A stretch of DNA of 64,000 nucleotides from positions 3,224,001 through 3,288,000 of the forward strand of contig NZ_CP126267.1 of the NCBI RefSeq assembly GCF_001864935.2, given 5' to 3'. The position numbers and the translations under genes are program-made. The notes under the pieces were generated by a model. It had not been told where the DNA came from, made no database searches, and saw only the letters and a list, made by a program, of their open reading frames with translations. Positions 19,158-27,910 of the stretch are shown here, piece by piece. How positions within the stretch are numbered: position 1 is the first letter of the stretch; every line of letters begins with the position of its first letter. Source of the stretch: Curtobacterium sp. MCBA15_012 (lineage in GTDB: Bacteria > Actinomycetota > Actinomycetes > Actinomycetales > Microbacteriaceae).

Positions 19158-20101
19158 GCGGCGGGACCGCGAAGCCCGTCGTCGCGGCGGGTGCGGTCGT
19201 GTGGCGCGAGCACGCGGGCGGCCCGCTCGTGCTGCTGGTGCACCGCGACCACCACAAGGACGTCTCGTTCGCCAAGGGCAAGGTCGACCCCGGTGAGAGC
19301 GTGCCGACGACCGCGGTCCGCGAGATCGAGGAGGAGACCGGGTACCGCGTGCACCTCGGCGCACCGCTCGGCACGGCCGAGTACGTGCTGCCCAGCGGAC
19401 GGGACAAGGTGGTGCACTACTGGTCGGCGCGGGTCTCCGGCAAGGAGTACGACCGCGCCGGGACCTTCCGGCCGAACGACGAGGTCGCGGCCGTCGAGTG
19501 GGTGCCGATCGACCAGGCCCGGAAACGATTGACCTACGACCGTGACGTCGCGATCCTCGACCGGTTCGCCGAGCGCGTCGCCGCCGGGGAGCACCGGACC
19601 TTCGCCCTCATCGCGCTCCGGCACGCCAAGACGATCCCCGGCTCCGAGTGGGACGGGCCGGACGCGACGCGCCCGCTCCTGCCCGTCGGCCGGTCGCAGG
19701 CGAAGGCGGCCGCTGCGCCGGTCGCCGCGTTCGGACCGAAGAAGATCGTCAGCAGTACTGCGGCCCGGTGCCTCGCGACCGTCGAGCCGCTGTCCGCCCG
19801 GACGCACGTCGGCGTCGCGAGCACGCCCGACATCAGCCAGGAGGCCCACGACCGCGGTGCCGCGGACGTCAAGGGCGTGGTGCGGAAGCGCCTCGACAAG
19901 GGCAAGTCGACCGTCCTGTGCTCGCACGGGCCCGTGCTGCCGGACATCATCGCGCGGATCGCGGCGGTGACGGCGGACGACAGTCGACGGTTCGACCTGC
20001 GGCGGGCGGCGATGCTCTCGGTCGGCGACTTCGCCGTGATGCACATCGCCGGGGACAAGCTCGTGGCGGTCGAGACCCACCGGAACACCGTCCCCGCCTG
20101 A
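19154..20101 (+). CDS. mutT1: MutT1-like Nudix hydrolase fused to a histidine phosphatase
   Basis: 315 residues from GTG 19154, overlapping the ppk stop (GTGA). The Nudix box is complete (from G42: [16 protein letters not shown]), which in MutT enzymes binds Mg and cleaves nucleoside di- or triphosphates. The C-terminal half is a SixA-like histidine phosphatase (LRHAKT, His157; [10 protein letters not shown]). This two-domain layout is that of mycobacterial MutT1, which removes 8-oxo-dGTP and diadenosine polyphosphates. Position beside ppk also matches. The exact substrate here is inferred. Confidence 0.92.
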   Translation: MSGGTAKPVVAAGAVVWREHAGGPLVLLVHRDHHKDVSFAKGKVDPGESVPTTAVREIEEETGYRVHLGAPLGTAEYVLPSGRDKVVHYWSARVSGKEYDRAGTFRPNDEVAAVEWVPIDQARKRLTYDRDVAILDRFAERVAAGEHRTFALIALRHAKTIPGSEWDGPDATRPLLPVGRSQAKAAAAPVAAFGPKKIVSSTAARCLATVEPLSARTHVGVASTPDISQEAHDRGAADVKGVVRKRLDKGKSTVLCSHGPVLPDIIARIAAVTADDSRRFDLRRAAMLSVGDFAVMHIAGDKLVAVETHRNTVPA

Positions 20102-20390
20102 TGCGACCGGCCCGGCGCGACCGGTCCGACACCACCCGCTTGACGTGACCGGCCCGGCGCGGCCGGCCCGGCGCGACCGGTCCGACACCACCCGCTTGAC
20201 GTGACCGGCCCGGCGCGGCCGGCCTGACGCGACCGGTCCGACACCACCCGCCTGACGCAGCCGGCCCGACGCAACCGGTCCGACGCCACGCGACTGACGC
20301 GACCGGGCTGACTCGACCGGCCCGACGCAACCGGTCCGACGCGACCGGCCCGGACGGCTCCGGCCTGACGCAGCCGGCCCGACGAGACGT
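20102..20390. repeat. 56-bp tandem repeats decaying into 14-bp subunits
   Basis: Units of 56 bp at 20109-20164 and 20165-20220 are near identical; a third (20221-20276) is degenerate. Shorter motifs like GCGACCGGTCCGAC continue to ~20360. It is non-coding; frames across it are low-complexity. Confidence 0.85.
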
Positions 20391-20653
20391 TCCCGGCAAC
20401 GGCAGGCGCCCGAGCGAGCGGCACCGCCGAGCTGCGCCGTCCTCCCCCGGCCGAGCGCACACCGCGACCGCGACCGCCGGCCCCGTGCCGCGCACTGGAG
20501 GACCCCCACCGCCCCGACCGCGACCGCGCCCACCGGACCCGCACCGCGCCTCCCGACCGATGCATCCGCATGCGCCCACCGGACGCACGCCGATCCCGAT
20601 CCTGCACCCGGTCCGGAGCCGCCGCACGGCGCCCACGGTCACGACAACCCCTC
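20391..20653. other. Non-coding GC-rich gap before the pst promoter
   Basis: About 260 bases of skewed, low-complexity sequence. I see no gene or strong structure before the PHO box. Confidence 0.5.
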
Positions 20654-20671
20654 GTTCACCTCCCGTTCACC
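20654..20671 (+). promoter_or_regulatory. PHO box (PhoP binding site) of the pst operon
   Basis: Two GTTCACC direct repeats, GTTCACCTCCCGTTCACC, start exactly 11 bases apart. This is the repeat unit and spacing of actinobacterial PHO boxes bound by phosphorylated PhoP under phosphate limitation. It lies 111 bases before pstS; a possible -10 (TACAGT) follows at 20702. Confidence 0.85.
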
Positions 20672-20781
20672 AGTGCGCGTGATCCCCGTCACCTCGCGTC
20701 CCTACAGTCGCTCCCGGGTCAGCACCGGCCCGCGGGACCAGCAGCGGTCCCACCTGCACTGACATCCCCGAAGGGACCCCT

Positions 20782-21891
20782 GTGAACATCAAGCGAATCG
20801 GCACGGTCGCGGCGATCGCGATCGCCGGCGCGGTCGCGCTCTCCTCCTGCGCGGCGAACGAGGACGCGGGCGCTGGCGCCTCCGCCACGTCGAGCTCCGG
20901 CACCGACTACTCGAAGCTCTCGGGCACGCTGACCGGCTCGGGCTCCTCCGCACAGCAGACCGCCGAGGCCACCTGGGCCGCCGGCTTCCAGAGCGTCGCC
21001 TCGGGCGCCACGGTGAACTACTCGCCCGACGGCTCCGGCGCGGGCCGCAAGAACTTCATGTCCGGCGCCGCCGACTTCGCCGGCTCCGACGCCGCGCTGA
21101 AGGACGAGGAGCTCGCGGGCACGTTCGAGAAGTGCGCCGCGGACTCGAAGGCCATCGACATCCCGGTCTACATCTCCCCGATCGCCATCGCCTACAAGGT
21201 CGACGGCGTCAAGGAGCTCACCCTCGACGCAAAGACGATCGCGGGCATCTTCTCCGGCAAGATCACGAAGTGGAACGCTCCGGAGATCGCCTCGCTCAAC
21301 AAGAGCGCCGACCTTCCGGACGCGGCCATCACGGTCGTCCACCGCTCGGACGACTCCGGCACGACGCAGAACTTCTCGGAGTACGTCTCCGCGAACGCGA
21401 GCGACGTCTGGACCGAGAAGCCGAGCCAGACCTTCCCGTACCAGGTCGGCGACAGCGCGAAGGGCACCTCGGGTGTGGCCTCGGCCATGGCGAGCGCCTC
21501 GAACGCGATCACCTACATCGACGACTCGGGCGCGGGTGACCTCGACAAGGCGAAGCTCATGGTCGGTTCCACGGCCACCGAGATCTCGGCCGAGGGCGCT
21601 GCCAAGGTCGTCGCGGACTCGAAGACGGTCGCCGGCCGTGCGGACAACGACCTCGCGATCGACATCAACCGCAAGGACACCGCGAAGGGTGCGTGGCCGC
21701 TGGTCCTCGTCTCCTACGCGATCGCCTGCCAGGAGTACAAGGACTCCGCGAAGGGTGAGCTCGTGAAGGGCTACCTGGACTACGTCGTCTCGAAGGACGC
21801 GCAGGACGCGGCCGCGAAGGAGGCCAAGTCGGCCGCCCTCTCGTCCGACCTGGCGGAGAAGGCCGCGAAGGCCGTCGCCTCCATCAAGTAA
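20782..21891 (+). CDS. pstS: Phosphate ABC transporter, phosphate-binding lipoprotein
   Basis: 369 residues from GTG 20782 with GAAGGGA upstream. Lipobox ALSSC (Cys23) anchors it outside the cell. PstS family segments are clear: SGSSAQQTAEATW, SPDGSGAGRKNFMSGAADFAG and the phosphate-binding HRSDDSGTTQNFSEY. It delivers phosphate to PstCA. It is the first gene of pstSCAB behind a PHO box. A strong hairpin follows its stop, fitting surplus production of the binding protein over the permease. Confidence 0.97.
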   Translation: MNIKRIGTVAAIAIAGAVALSSCAANEDAGAGASATSSSGTDYSKLSGTLTGSGSSAQQTAEATWAAGFQSVASGATVNYSPDGSGAGRKNFMSGAADFAGSDAALKDEELAGTFEKCAADSKAIDIPVYISPIAIAYKVDGVKELTLDAKTIAGIFSGKITKWNAPEIASLNKSADLPDAAITVVHRSDDSGTTQNFSEYVSANASDVWTEKPSQTFPYQVGDSAKGTSGVASAMASASNAITYIDDSGAGDLDKAKLMVGSTATEISAEGAAKVVADSKTVAGRADNDLAIDINRKDTAKGAWPLVLVSYAIACQEYKDSAKGELVKGYLDYVVSKDAQDAAAKEAKSAALSSDLAEKAAKAVASIK

Positions 21892-21903
21892 GGCCCGCTG
21901 AGC

Positions 21904-21943
21904 GCCCGGACGTCGATCCCACCCACCTGGTCGACGTCCGGGC
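21904..21943 (+). terminator. Hairpin after pstS
   Basis: Perfect 13-bp inverted repeat (GCCCGGACGTCGA / TCGACGTCCGGGC, loop 14), 12 bases past the pstS stop. It likely stabilises pstS mRNA or terminates part of the transcripts before pstC. Confidence 0.75.
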
Positions 21944-21964
21944 ACTCGCCCGTCCGGCATGCAG

Positions 21965-22165
21965 CGAGCGCCAGCGCCAGCGCCAGCGCCAAGCACCAAG
22001 CACCAAGCACCAAGCACCACGCACCAAGCAAGCACCACGCGCCACGCACCACGCACCAAGCACCAAGCACCAAGCACCAAGCACCAAGCACCAAGCACCA
22101 AGCACCAAGCAAGCACCACGCACCACGCACCACGCACCAACCAAGAACCACGCACCGAGCACCAC
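21965..22165. repeat. Hexamer and heptamer repeat array between pstS and pstC
   Basis: Four GCCAGC-type hexamers are followed by about two dozen 7-base units alternating CCAAGCA and CCACGCA. The region lacks a gene. As RNA it would be almost unstructured, between the pstS hairpin and the pstC ribosome site. Confidence 0.88.
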
Positions 22166-22228
22166 CCCGCAGCAGCACTCCCCCCGCCGCTCCCCCACGG
22201 AGCCCGGCCTCCCTCCGACAGGAGTCCC

Positions 22229-23176
22229 ATGACGACCGCACCGGCCCAGCCAGGGGCCACCGTCCCCACCAAGCCGAAGCCCGTCGTCCGCGTCGGCGAC
22301 CGCGTGTTCTCCGCGGCGTCCGTCATCGCGGGTGGCCTGATCCTCTTCGTGCTCGTGCTCGTCGCCGCCTTCCTGGTCTGGCAGAGCATCCCCGCCTTCA
22401 GCGCGAAGGTCGGCGAGCTGCCGAACAACGCGACGAACTTCTGGGACTACGTCGGTCCGCTCGTCTTCGGCACGGTCTGGTCCGCGCTCATCGCGCTGGT
22501 GATCGCCGTGCCGCTGTCGCTCGGCATCGCGCTCTTCATCTCGCACTACGCGCCGCGCCGCGTGGCCCCGGTCCTCGGCTACGTCATCGACCTGCTGGCA
22601 GCGGTGCCGTCGGTCGTCTACGGCCTCTGGGGCATCGTGGTGCTGGCGCCGTTCGTGAAGCCGTTCTACGGGTTCCTCAACGAGCACCTCGGCTGGATCC
22701 CGCTCTTCTCCGGCCAGGTCTCCGGCACCGGCCGCACGATCCTCACCGCATCGATCGTCCTCGCGGTGATGGCGATCCCGATCATGACCGCCGTCATGCG
22801 TGAGATCTTCCTGCAGGCACCGCGCCTCAACGAGGAGGCCGCCCTGGCCCTCGGTGCGACCCGCTGGGAGATGATCCGCCTGTCGGTCCTGCCGTTCGCC
22901 AAGTCCGGCATCGTGTCCGCGATCATGCTCGGGCTCGGCCGCGCGCTCGGCGAGACGATGGCGATCGCGCTCGTGCTGTCGGTGTCGACGAACGTCACCT
23001 TCCAGATGCTCACCTCGCTGAACCCGTCGACCATCGCCGCGAACATCGCGCTGCAGTTCGCCGAGGCCTCGGGCACGGCGCTGAACGCCCTCGTCGCGTC
23101 CGGCCTGATCCTCTTCGTCATCACCCTGGTCATCAACATGCTGGCGCGCTACATCGTGCGCAAGCGGGTCTCCTGA
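22229..23176 (+). CDS. pstC: Phosphate ABC transporter permease
   Basis: 315 residues from ATG 22229, with AGGAG five bases upstream; frames reaching into the repeat array were not used. Six membrane helices and the permease EAA loop (NEEAALALGATRWEMIRLSVLP, split here by family alignment) identify it. It forms the membrane channel with PstA. It is cotranscribed with pstA (14-base gap). Confidence 0.95.
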   Translation: MTTAPAQPGATVPTKPKPVVRVGDRVFSAASVIAGGLILFVLVLVAAFLVWQSIPAFSAKVGELPNNATNFWDYVGPLVFGTVWSALIALVIAVPLSLGIALFISHYAPRRVAPVLGYVIDLLAAVPSVVYGLWGIVVLAPFVKPFYGFLNEHLGWIPLFSGQVSGTGRTILTASIVLAVMAIPIMTAVMREIFLQAPRLNEEAALALGATRWEMIRLSVLPFAKSGIVSAIMLGLGRALGETMAIALVLSVSTNVTFQMLTSLNPSTIAANIALQFAEASGTALNALVASGLILFVITLVINMLARYIVRKRVS

Positions 23177-23190
23177 GAGGTCACGCCCCG

Positions 23191-24276
23191 ATGTCCCTCG
23201 CTCTCCGTCAGTCCGGCCTCGCCGGCAACGTCTACGCCAACGGCAAGCTGCACCGGTCCGTGCCGTGGCTGCTGCTCGTCGGCTCCTGGGTCGCCCTGGT
23301 CGCGGTCTTCGCGCTCCTGAACGCCGGCGGCTCCGTCAAGGACTTCAACGTCGTCGCGGCACTGTTCCTCGGCACGGTCCTGTTCGACGTGCTCATCGTG
23401 GTCGTCTCGCGGATCGTCGAGGGCGGACGCCAGGCGGTCGACCGCCTCATCACCTCGCTCGTCGTCACGGCCTTCGTCATCGCGGTGCTCCCGCTGGTGT
23501 CGCTGCTGTGGACGGTCCTCGCGGACGGGCTGGCCCGCTTCGACGCGCAGTTCTTCTCGTACTCGATGCGCGGCGTCATCTCCGAGGGCGGCGGCGCCGT
23601 CCACGCCCTGATCGGCACGCTGCAGATCACCCTGTTCGCGGCGCTCATCTCGGTGCCGATCGGCCTCCTCACCTCGATCTACCTCGTCGAGTACGGCAAG
23701 GGTGCGCTCGCGAAGGGCATCACGTTCTTCGTGGACGTCATGACGGGCATCCCGTCGATCGTCGCCGGTCTGTTCGCCTACTCGCTGTTCGCGCTCTTCC
23801 TCGGCCCCGGTGCCCGCTTCGGCCTGGTCGGCTCGGTCGCCCTGAGCGTCCTGATGATCCCGATCGTCGTGCGTTCCACCGAGGAGGTCCTGAAGATCGT
23901 CCCGATGGAGCTCCGCGAGGCCTCGTACGCGCTCGGCGTCCCGAAGTACCTGACGATCCTCAAGATCGTGCTCCCGACGTCCCTCGCCGGCATCACCACG
24001 GGCGTGATGCTCTCGATCGCCCGGGTCATCGGCGAGACGGCCCCGCTGCTCGTCACGGCCGGCTTCACCGCGAGCATGAACTACGACCTGTTCAAGGACC
24101 CGATGATGACGCTGCCGGTGTTCGCGTACACGCAGTACTCCCAGCAGGGCGCCAACCCGGTGCCGTTCGTCGACCGGGCCTGGACCGCGGCGCTGCTGCT
24201 CATCCTCATCGTGATGGTGCTCAACCTGCTGGCCCGCTTCATCACCCGACTCTTCGCCCCCAAGCTGTCGCGCTAG
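23191..24276 (+). CDS. pstA: Phosphate ABC transporter permease
   Basis: 361 residues with a weak GAGAGG site 11 bases upstream. It is longer than average PstA because of an extra N-terminal pair of helices (~23-90) before the permease domain. The EAA loop ([20 protein letters not shown]) and the terminal helix pair are typical. It pairs with PstC and is driven by PstB. The gap to pstB is 88 bases. Confidence 0.95.
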   Translation: MSLALRQSGLAGNVYANGKLHRSVPWLLLVGSWVALVAVFALLNAGGSVKDFNVVAALFLGTVLFDVLIVVVSRIVEGGRQAVDRLITSLVVTAFVIAVLPLVSLLWTVLADGLARFDAQFFSYSMRGVISEGGGAVHALIGTLQITLFAALISVPIGLLTSIYLVEYGKGALAKGITFFVDVMTGIPSIVAGLFAYSLFALFLGPGARFGLVGSVALSVLMIPIVVRSTEEVLKIVPMELREASYALGVPKYLTILKIVLPTSLAGITTGVMLSIARVIGETAPLLVTAGFTASMNYDLFKDPMMTLPVFAYTQYSQQGANPVPFVDRAWTAALLLILIVMVLNLLARFITRLFAPKLSR

Positions 24277-24364
24277 CCGCGGGCAGCGTCCCGCCGCCAC
24301 CGGCGGGCAGCGCCGTCAGCAGCAGCACCACCCCGGCAACGACCACCCACCCCGAAGGAATCAC

Positions 24365-25144
24365 GTGTCCAAGCGCATCGAGGTCGACGGCCTCAACGTC
24401 TACTACTCGAAGTTCAAGGCGGTCGAGGGCGTCGACATGACGATCGAGCCCCGCACCGTGACCGCGTTCATCGGCCCCTCCGGCTGCGGCAAGTCCACCT
24501 TCCTCCGCACGCTGAACCGCATGCACGAGGTCATCCCCGGCGCGTACGTCGAGGGCTCCGTGAAGGTCGACGGCGACGACCTGTACGGCGCGGGCGTCGA
24601 CCCGGTGCTCGTCCGTCGCCAGGTCGGCATGGTGTTCCAGCGACCGAACCCGTTCCCGACGATGTCGATCAAGGACAACGTCCTCGCGGGCGTGAAGCTC
24701 AACAACAAGCGCATCTCGAAGTCGGAGTCGCAGGACATCGTCGAGCGCTCCCTGCAGGGCGCGAACCTGTGGAACGAGGTCAAGGACCGCCTCGACAAGC
24801 CCGGCATGGGCCTGTCCGGCGGCCAGCAGCAGCGCCTGTGCATCGCGCGGGCGATCGCGGTGCAGCCGGACGTGCTGCTCATGGACGAGCCCTGCTCGGC
24901 GCTCGACCCGATCTCGACCCTCGCCATCGAGGACCTCATCGAGGAGCTCAAGAAGGACTTCACGATCGTGATCGTGACGCACAACATGCAGCAGGCGTCG
25001 CGTGTGAGCGACAAGACCGCGTTCTTCAACATCGCGGGCACGGGTGCGCCGGGCAAGCTCATCGAGTACGACGACACCGCGACGATCTTCTCGAACCCGT
25101 CGGTGCAGGCCACCGAGGACTACGTCTCGGGTCGCTTCGGGTGA
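24365..25144 (+). CDS. pstB: Phosphate ABC transporter ATPase
   Basis: 259 residues from GTG 24365 with GAAGGA upstream. Walker A GPSGCGKS (37-44), signature LSGGQQQR, Walker B VLLMDEP and switch His in VTHNMQQ are intact. It powers PstCA. It is the last gene of the operon; no phoU is within the window. A composite terminator follows. Confidence 0.97.
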   Translation: MSKRIEVDGLNVYYSKFKAVEGVDMTIEPRTVTAFIGPSGCGKSTFLRTLNRMHEVIPGAYVEGSVKVDGDDLYGAGVDPVLVRRQVGMVFQRPNPFPTMSIKDNVLAGVKLNNKRISKSESQDIVERSLQGANLWNEVKDRLDKPGMGLSGGQQQRLCIARAIAVQPDVLLMDEPCSALDPISTLAIEDLIEELKKDFTIVIVTHNMQQASRVSDKTAFFNIAGTGAPGKLIEYDDTATIFSNPSVQATEDYVSGRFG

Positions 25145-25177
25145 TCGGCCGTCCGCCCGTCTGCTGACGGTCGGCCT

Positions 25178-25219
25178 GGAGGCCCGGTGCACGTCCGCCA
25201 CGGACGGCACCGGGCCTCC
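25178..25219 (+). terminator. Composite terminator hairpin after pstB
   Basis: Outer perfect 13-bp arms (GGAGGCCCGGTGC / GCACCGGGCCTCC) enclose a second hairpin CGTCCG-CCA-CGGACG, with one bulged base. A very stable end of the pst operon, facing the convergent anti-sigma gene. Confidence 0.85.
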
Positions 25220-25299
25220 TGCGGTTGCGCCCGGCAACTCCCGCTCCCGGTCCGCTCGCTCGCCCGTTCCCGCCCCCGTTCCCGCCCCCGCTCCCACGG

Positions 25300-25352
25300 A
25301 TGGAGCAGGAATCGTCGGGTGACGTCAGCGAACCCGACGTCGACTGCTCCAT
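25300..25352. repeat. ATGGAGCAG palindromic element, copy A
   Basis: Arms ATGGAGCAG/CTGCTCCAT (9 bp), a 4-base internal mismatch, then CGTCGGGT/ACCCGACG (8 bp) around an 11-base loop. Related copies lie at 25366 and 41094. Confidence 0.85.
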
Positions 25353-25365
25353 CGACCGACCGCGG

Positions 25366-25418
25366 ATGGAGCAGGAAACGTCGTGTGGCGCCGACGGACC
25401 CGACGTCGACTGCTCCAT
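25366..25418. repeat. ATGGAGCAG palindromic element, copy B
   Basis: Same 53-base length and outer arms as copy A, inner arm CGTCG/CGACG, larger loop. It is in direct orientation 66 bases from copy A. Confidence 0.85.
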
Positions 25419-25559
25419 CGACGGGACGGTGCGCGCGCGGAACGTTCCCCGGAGGCCGACACGCGCGGTGACGGGCGGGCACGACATCCCCGGAGCGCGC
25501 GAGCGCTCCGAGGACGAGGCACGAGCCGGGTCAGGCCTGGTTCGTGGGGACGAGCCGGG

Positions 25560-26522
25560 TCAGGCCCGGTTCGTGGGGACGGCCATGAGCGGCGTCGTGG
25601 TCGGCTGGTCCGACCCGCCCGCCGGCTCGACGGTCATGCCGATCGACGCGCCCTTCGCCAGGGTGCCGTCGAGGACCGCGGTGTGCACGCCGTCGGGAGC
25701 CGCATCGACGAGTCCGGCCGGCTTGACCTTGCCGTTCGTGCCCTCGGCGTCGATGTACCAGAGCTCGTAGGTGTGCCCGGACGGTGCCGACTGGACGCCG
25801 TCGAGGATGACGGCCGACTTGCCGACCTCGTGCGACCAGATGACCGTCGCCGTGCCGCCGCCGGGGACCGCTGCGGTCGTGCGACCGAAGTCCCGCGCGG
25901 CGTAGATGCTGTCGATCGTGCCCGAGGCCTGCGTGGTGCCCGGTCCGGACTGCTCGTCCTGGCCGATGACCCCGCCGACGCCGAGCCCGACGCCGAGGAA
26001 GACGACCGCGACCGCTGCCGCTGCCGACAGGGCAGCCGCGGGGCGCTGGAACCAGCGACGACGTGCGGCTGCGGTCGCGCGGCCCTCGGCCACGGAGCCG
26101 TCACCGCGACGGATGCGGGTGTCGCCCGCGGCACTGTCGCGTGCGGTCGGGAGTTCCGAGACGGGCGCGAGGTCGTCGTCCCGGGCCGGGGCGTCGTCGG
26201 ACGCGGCCGACGTGGCGGCGGCGGGGCGCGCCTCCAGGCCGGCTGCGGCGTCCTGCGCACCGGGGGCCGCAGCACCCAGTGCGGGGACCTGCGGGGTCCG
26301 CGCGATCTGGGCCATGAGCGACGCCTTCAGCGCAGCCGGGGGCTCGATCGGCTCGACCGCGTAGGCGAGCTGCAGCGCGGTCTCGCGCAGCGAATCGGTC
26401 TCGGCCTGCAGTTCGGGGGCCGTGGTGAGCGCGTGCTCCAGGAGTGCGCGCTCGTCGTCCGACAGGGCGTCCAGCGCGTGGGACCCGGTGAGCAGCGCGG
26501 GGTCGTCGTGGCGTTCGGTCAT
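25560..26522 (-). CDS. rskA: Anti-sigma-K factor (RskA-like)
   Basis: 320 residues. The N-terminal anti-sigma domain (SHALDALSDDERALLEHAL) binds the sigma factor inside the cell. A long Ala/Asp-rich linker and one membrane helix (~185-207) precede the extracytoplasmic RskA domain (IWSHEVGKSAVILDG, HTYELWYIDAEG). Regulated cleavage of such factors releases SigK. Its start overlaps the sigK stop by four bases (ATGA), the usual pairing. The linker is longer than in mycobacterial RskA. Confidence 0.93.
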   Translation of the reverse strand: MTERHDDPALLTGSHALDALSDDERALLEHALTTAPELQAETDSLRETALQLAYAVEPIEPPAALKASLMAQIARTPQVPALGAAAPGAQDAAAGLEARPAAATSAASDDAPARDDDLAPVSELPTARDSAAGDTRIRRGDGSVAEGRATAAARRRWFQRPAAALSAAAAVAVVFLGVGLGVGGVIGQDEQSGPGTTQASGTIDSIYAARDFGRTTAAVPGGGTATVIWSHEVGKSAVILDGVQSAPSGHTYELWYIDAEGTNGKVKPAGLVDAAPDGVHTAVLDGTLAKGASIGMTVEPAGGSDQPTTTPLMAVPTNRA

Positions 26523-27118
26523 GACGTCACCCCCATCTCGTCTCGGAGTCGGATCATCCCGTCACGGAGACGGGTCTTGACGGTGCCGATCGGGACACCG
26601 AGCCGTTCGGCCATCTCGCTGTGCGAGTAGCCGCCGTAGTACGCGAGCTGCACCGCCTGGCGCTGGAACTCGGTGAGCTTGCCGAGCGCCCGGCTGACCC
26701 GCTCGTGCTCGATGCGGATCTCGACGGACTCGGACACCTGGTCGAACCCGGACTCGAGGTCACGGATGCCGATCTTGGTGTCCCGGTCGTGCGAGGCCTG
26801 CGAGGCCCGCACCCGGTCGACCGCTCGGCGGTGCGCCATGGTGAGGACCCAGCTGGCCGCGGTGCCGCGAGCCCGGTCGAAGCGGGTGGCCTGCTGCCAG
26901 ACCTCGAGGAAGACCTCCTGCGTGACCTCTTCCGACTGTGCACGGTCCCGGAGCAGGCGCGTGACGAGTCCGAGCACGCGTCCGGACAGGGCGTCGTACA
27001 GTTCGGCGAAGGCCGCCTGGTCTCCGGCGGCGACGCGGACGAGCAGGTCGTCCGGCGACGCGGGGGCGGGCTCGTCCGAGCGCCAGGTCTCCGTGTCGCG
27101 TTCCACGAGGGCAAGCAT
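26519..27118 (-). CDS. sigK: ECF RNA polymerase sigma factor SigK
   Basis: 199 residues from ATG 27118. The longer open frame to 27715 is low-complexity and was rejected. Region 2 (AQSEEVTQEVFLEVWQQATR, then WVLTMAHRRAVDRVR) and region 4 (YYGGYSHSEMAERLGVPIGT) are complete. It directs polymerase to a stress or surface-redox regulon held in check by the cotranscribed anti-sigma factor. The upstream DNA is a repeat-rich gap. Confidence 0.93.
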   Translation of the reverse strand: MLALVERDTETWRSDEPAPASPDDLLVRVAAGDQAAFAELYDALSGRVLGLVTRLLRDRAQSEEVTQEVFLEVWQQATRFDRARGTAASWVLTMAHRRAVDRVRASQASHDRDTKIGIRDLESGFDQVSESVEIRIEHERVSRALGKLTEFQRQAVQLAYYGGYSHSEMAERLGVPIGTVKTRLRDGMIRLRDEMGVTS

Positions 27119-27396
27119 TGCAGGTTTCCCCCCTCTCGGTTGCGGTCGGCGCCGACCCTCGGAGTCGGTTCGCAGGTCGGGTGCAGGTGTCGTGTTCCTC
27201 GCGGCGGCGTTCGGTGGGTACAGGGGCGGGGGCCGCAGGACCCGCAGGGAATTGACCGGCGGGTACCGGACCGGGTCACACGAGCCCCCGCTGCGACGTC
27301 CGCGAGGAGCGTCACACCAGTTGTTCGGTGCGGGGGCTGCGGCGGATTGGGGCGATCTGCGGTCGGTGCCGCTGGGCCCGGCGGTGTGCCTGCCTG

Positions 27397-27550
27397 CGGC
27401 TTGTCGGCGGGCCTGACCGTGTGCCTGTCGGCGGGCCTGACCGTGTGCCTGTCGGCGGGCCTGACCGCGTGACCGTGCGCCTGTCGCCGGGCCTGGCCGT
27501 GTGCCTGTCGCCGGGCCTGGCCGTGTGCCGGTCGGCGGGCCTGTCCGCGG
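27397..27550. repeat. 24-bp tandem repeat upstream of sigK
   Basis: About six units of the type GTGCCTGTCGGCGGGCCTGA plus CCGT, two of them identical (27421-27444, 27445-27468), the others with C-for-G changes. Non-coding. Confidence 0.88.
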
Positions 27551-27628
27551 CACGCCCGACCGCGCTCCGTGTCCACCGAGAGTGAACACGCGCACACGCG
27601 CAGCGGGTGTCTCGTACAGTTGGTGTCG

Positions 27629-27706
27629 CCGGGCCGCAGCAAGCCCCGGGCTCCAAAATTCGCCGCTTCGAGCGGCCTCGCGCCGAGAGGCGCTTCTGCG
27701 GCCCGG
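27629..27706 (+). ncRNA. Candidate structured RNA (multi-branched fold)
   Basis: A perfect 11-bp closing stem (CCGGGCCGCAG / CTGCGGCCCGG) encloses two perfect hairpins, GCCGCT-TCG-AGCGGC and GCGCC-GAGA-GGCGC, and a weak GCC/GGC pair. A TACAGT box lies at 27615-27620, so a plus-strand transcript would begin almost at the stem. It does not match tRNA rules. It could instead be a complex terminator of the minus-strand gene ending at 27911. Strand and function are uncertain. Confidence 0.4.
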
Positions 27707-27910
27707 TCTTCGCATGTCCGGGGCCGGTCGGCCGGTTCCGGCTGTCGACTCAGGTCGGTCTGCCGCCGTCGCTGCGTCGGTCTTCCGCCGTCGTGCGCCG
27801 ATCGTCCGCCGTCGGTTCGTCGGTGCGTCGGCCTGGAGGCGCGGCTCGTGTCCGGCGCCTGGCGCACCTCCGCGAGCGGTCGGCAGGGCGATCCGCCCCG
27901 CGGCAGGTGG

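Larger units (their letters stand above)
25220..25559. other. Intergenic region with two palindromic elements
   Basis: The gap between pstB and the anti-sigma gene is non-coding. Besides the terminator it holds two copies of the ATGGAGCAG hairpin element and a short direct repeat (CGGGTCAGGCC at 25528 and 25556). Confidence 0.6.
27119..27910. other. 792-bp non-coding region upstream of sigK
   Basis: No convincing gene. It carries the sigK leader (27119-~27300), a 24-bp tandem array (27397-27550), and a candidate structured RNA (27629-27706). The remainder to 27910 is GC-rich without recognisable content. Confidence 0.6.

Noticed and set aside
20391..20653. Genes in the gap before pstS
   Set aside because: Open frames exist on both strands but all are low-complexity and without ribosome sites.
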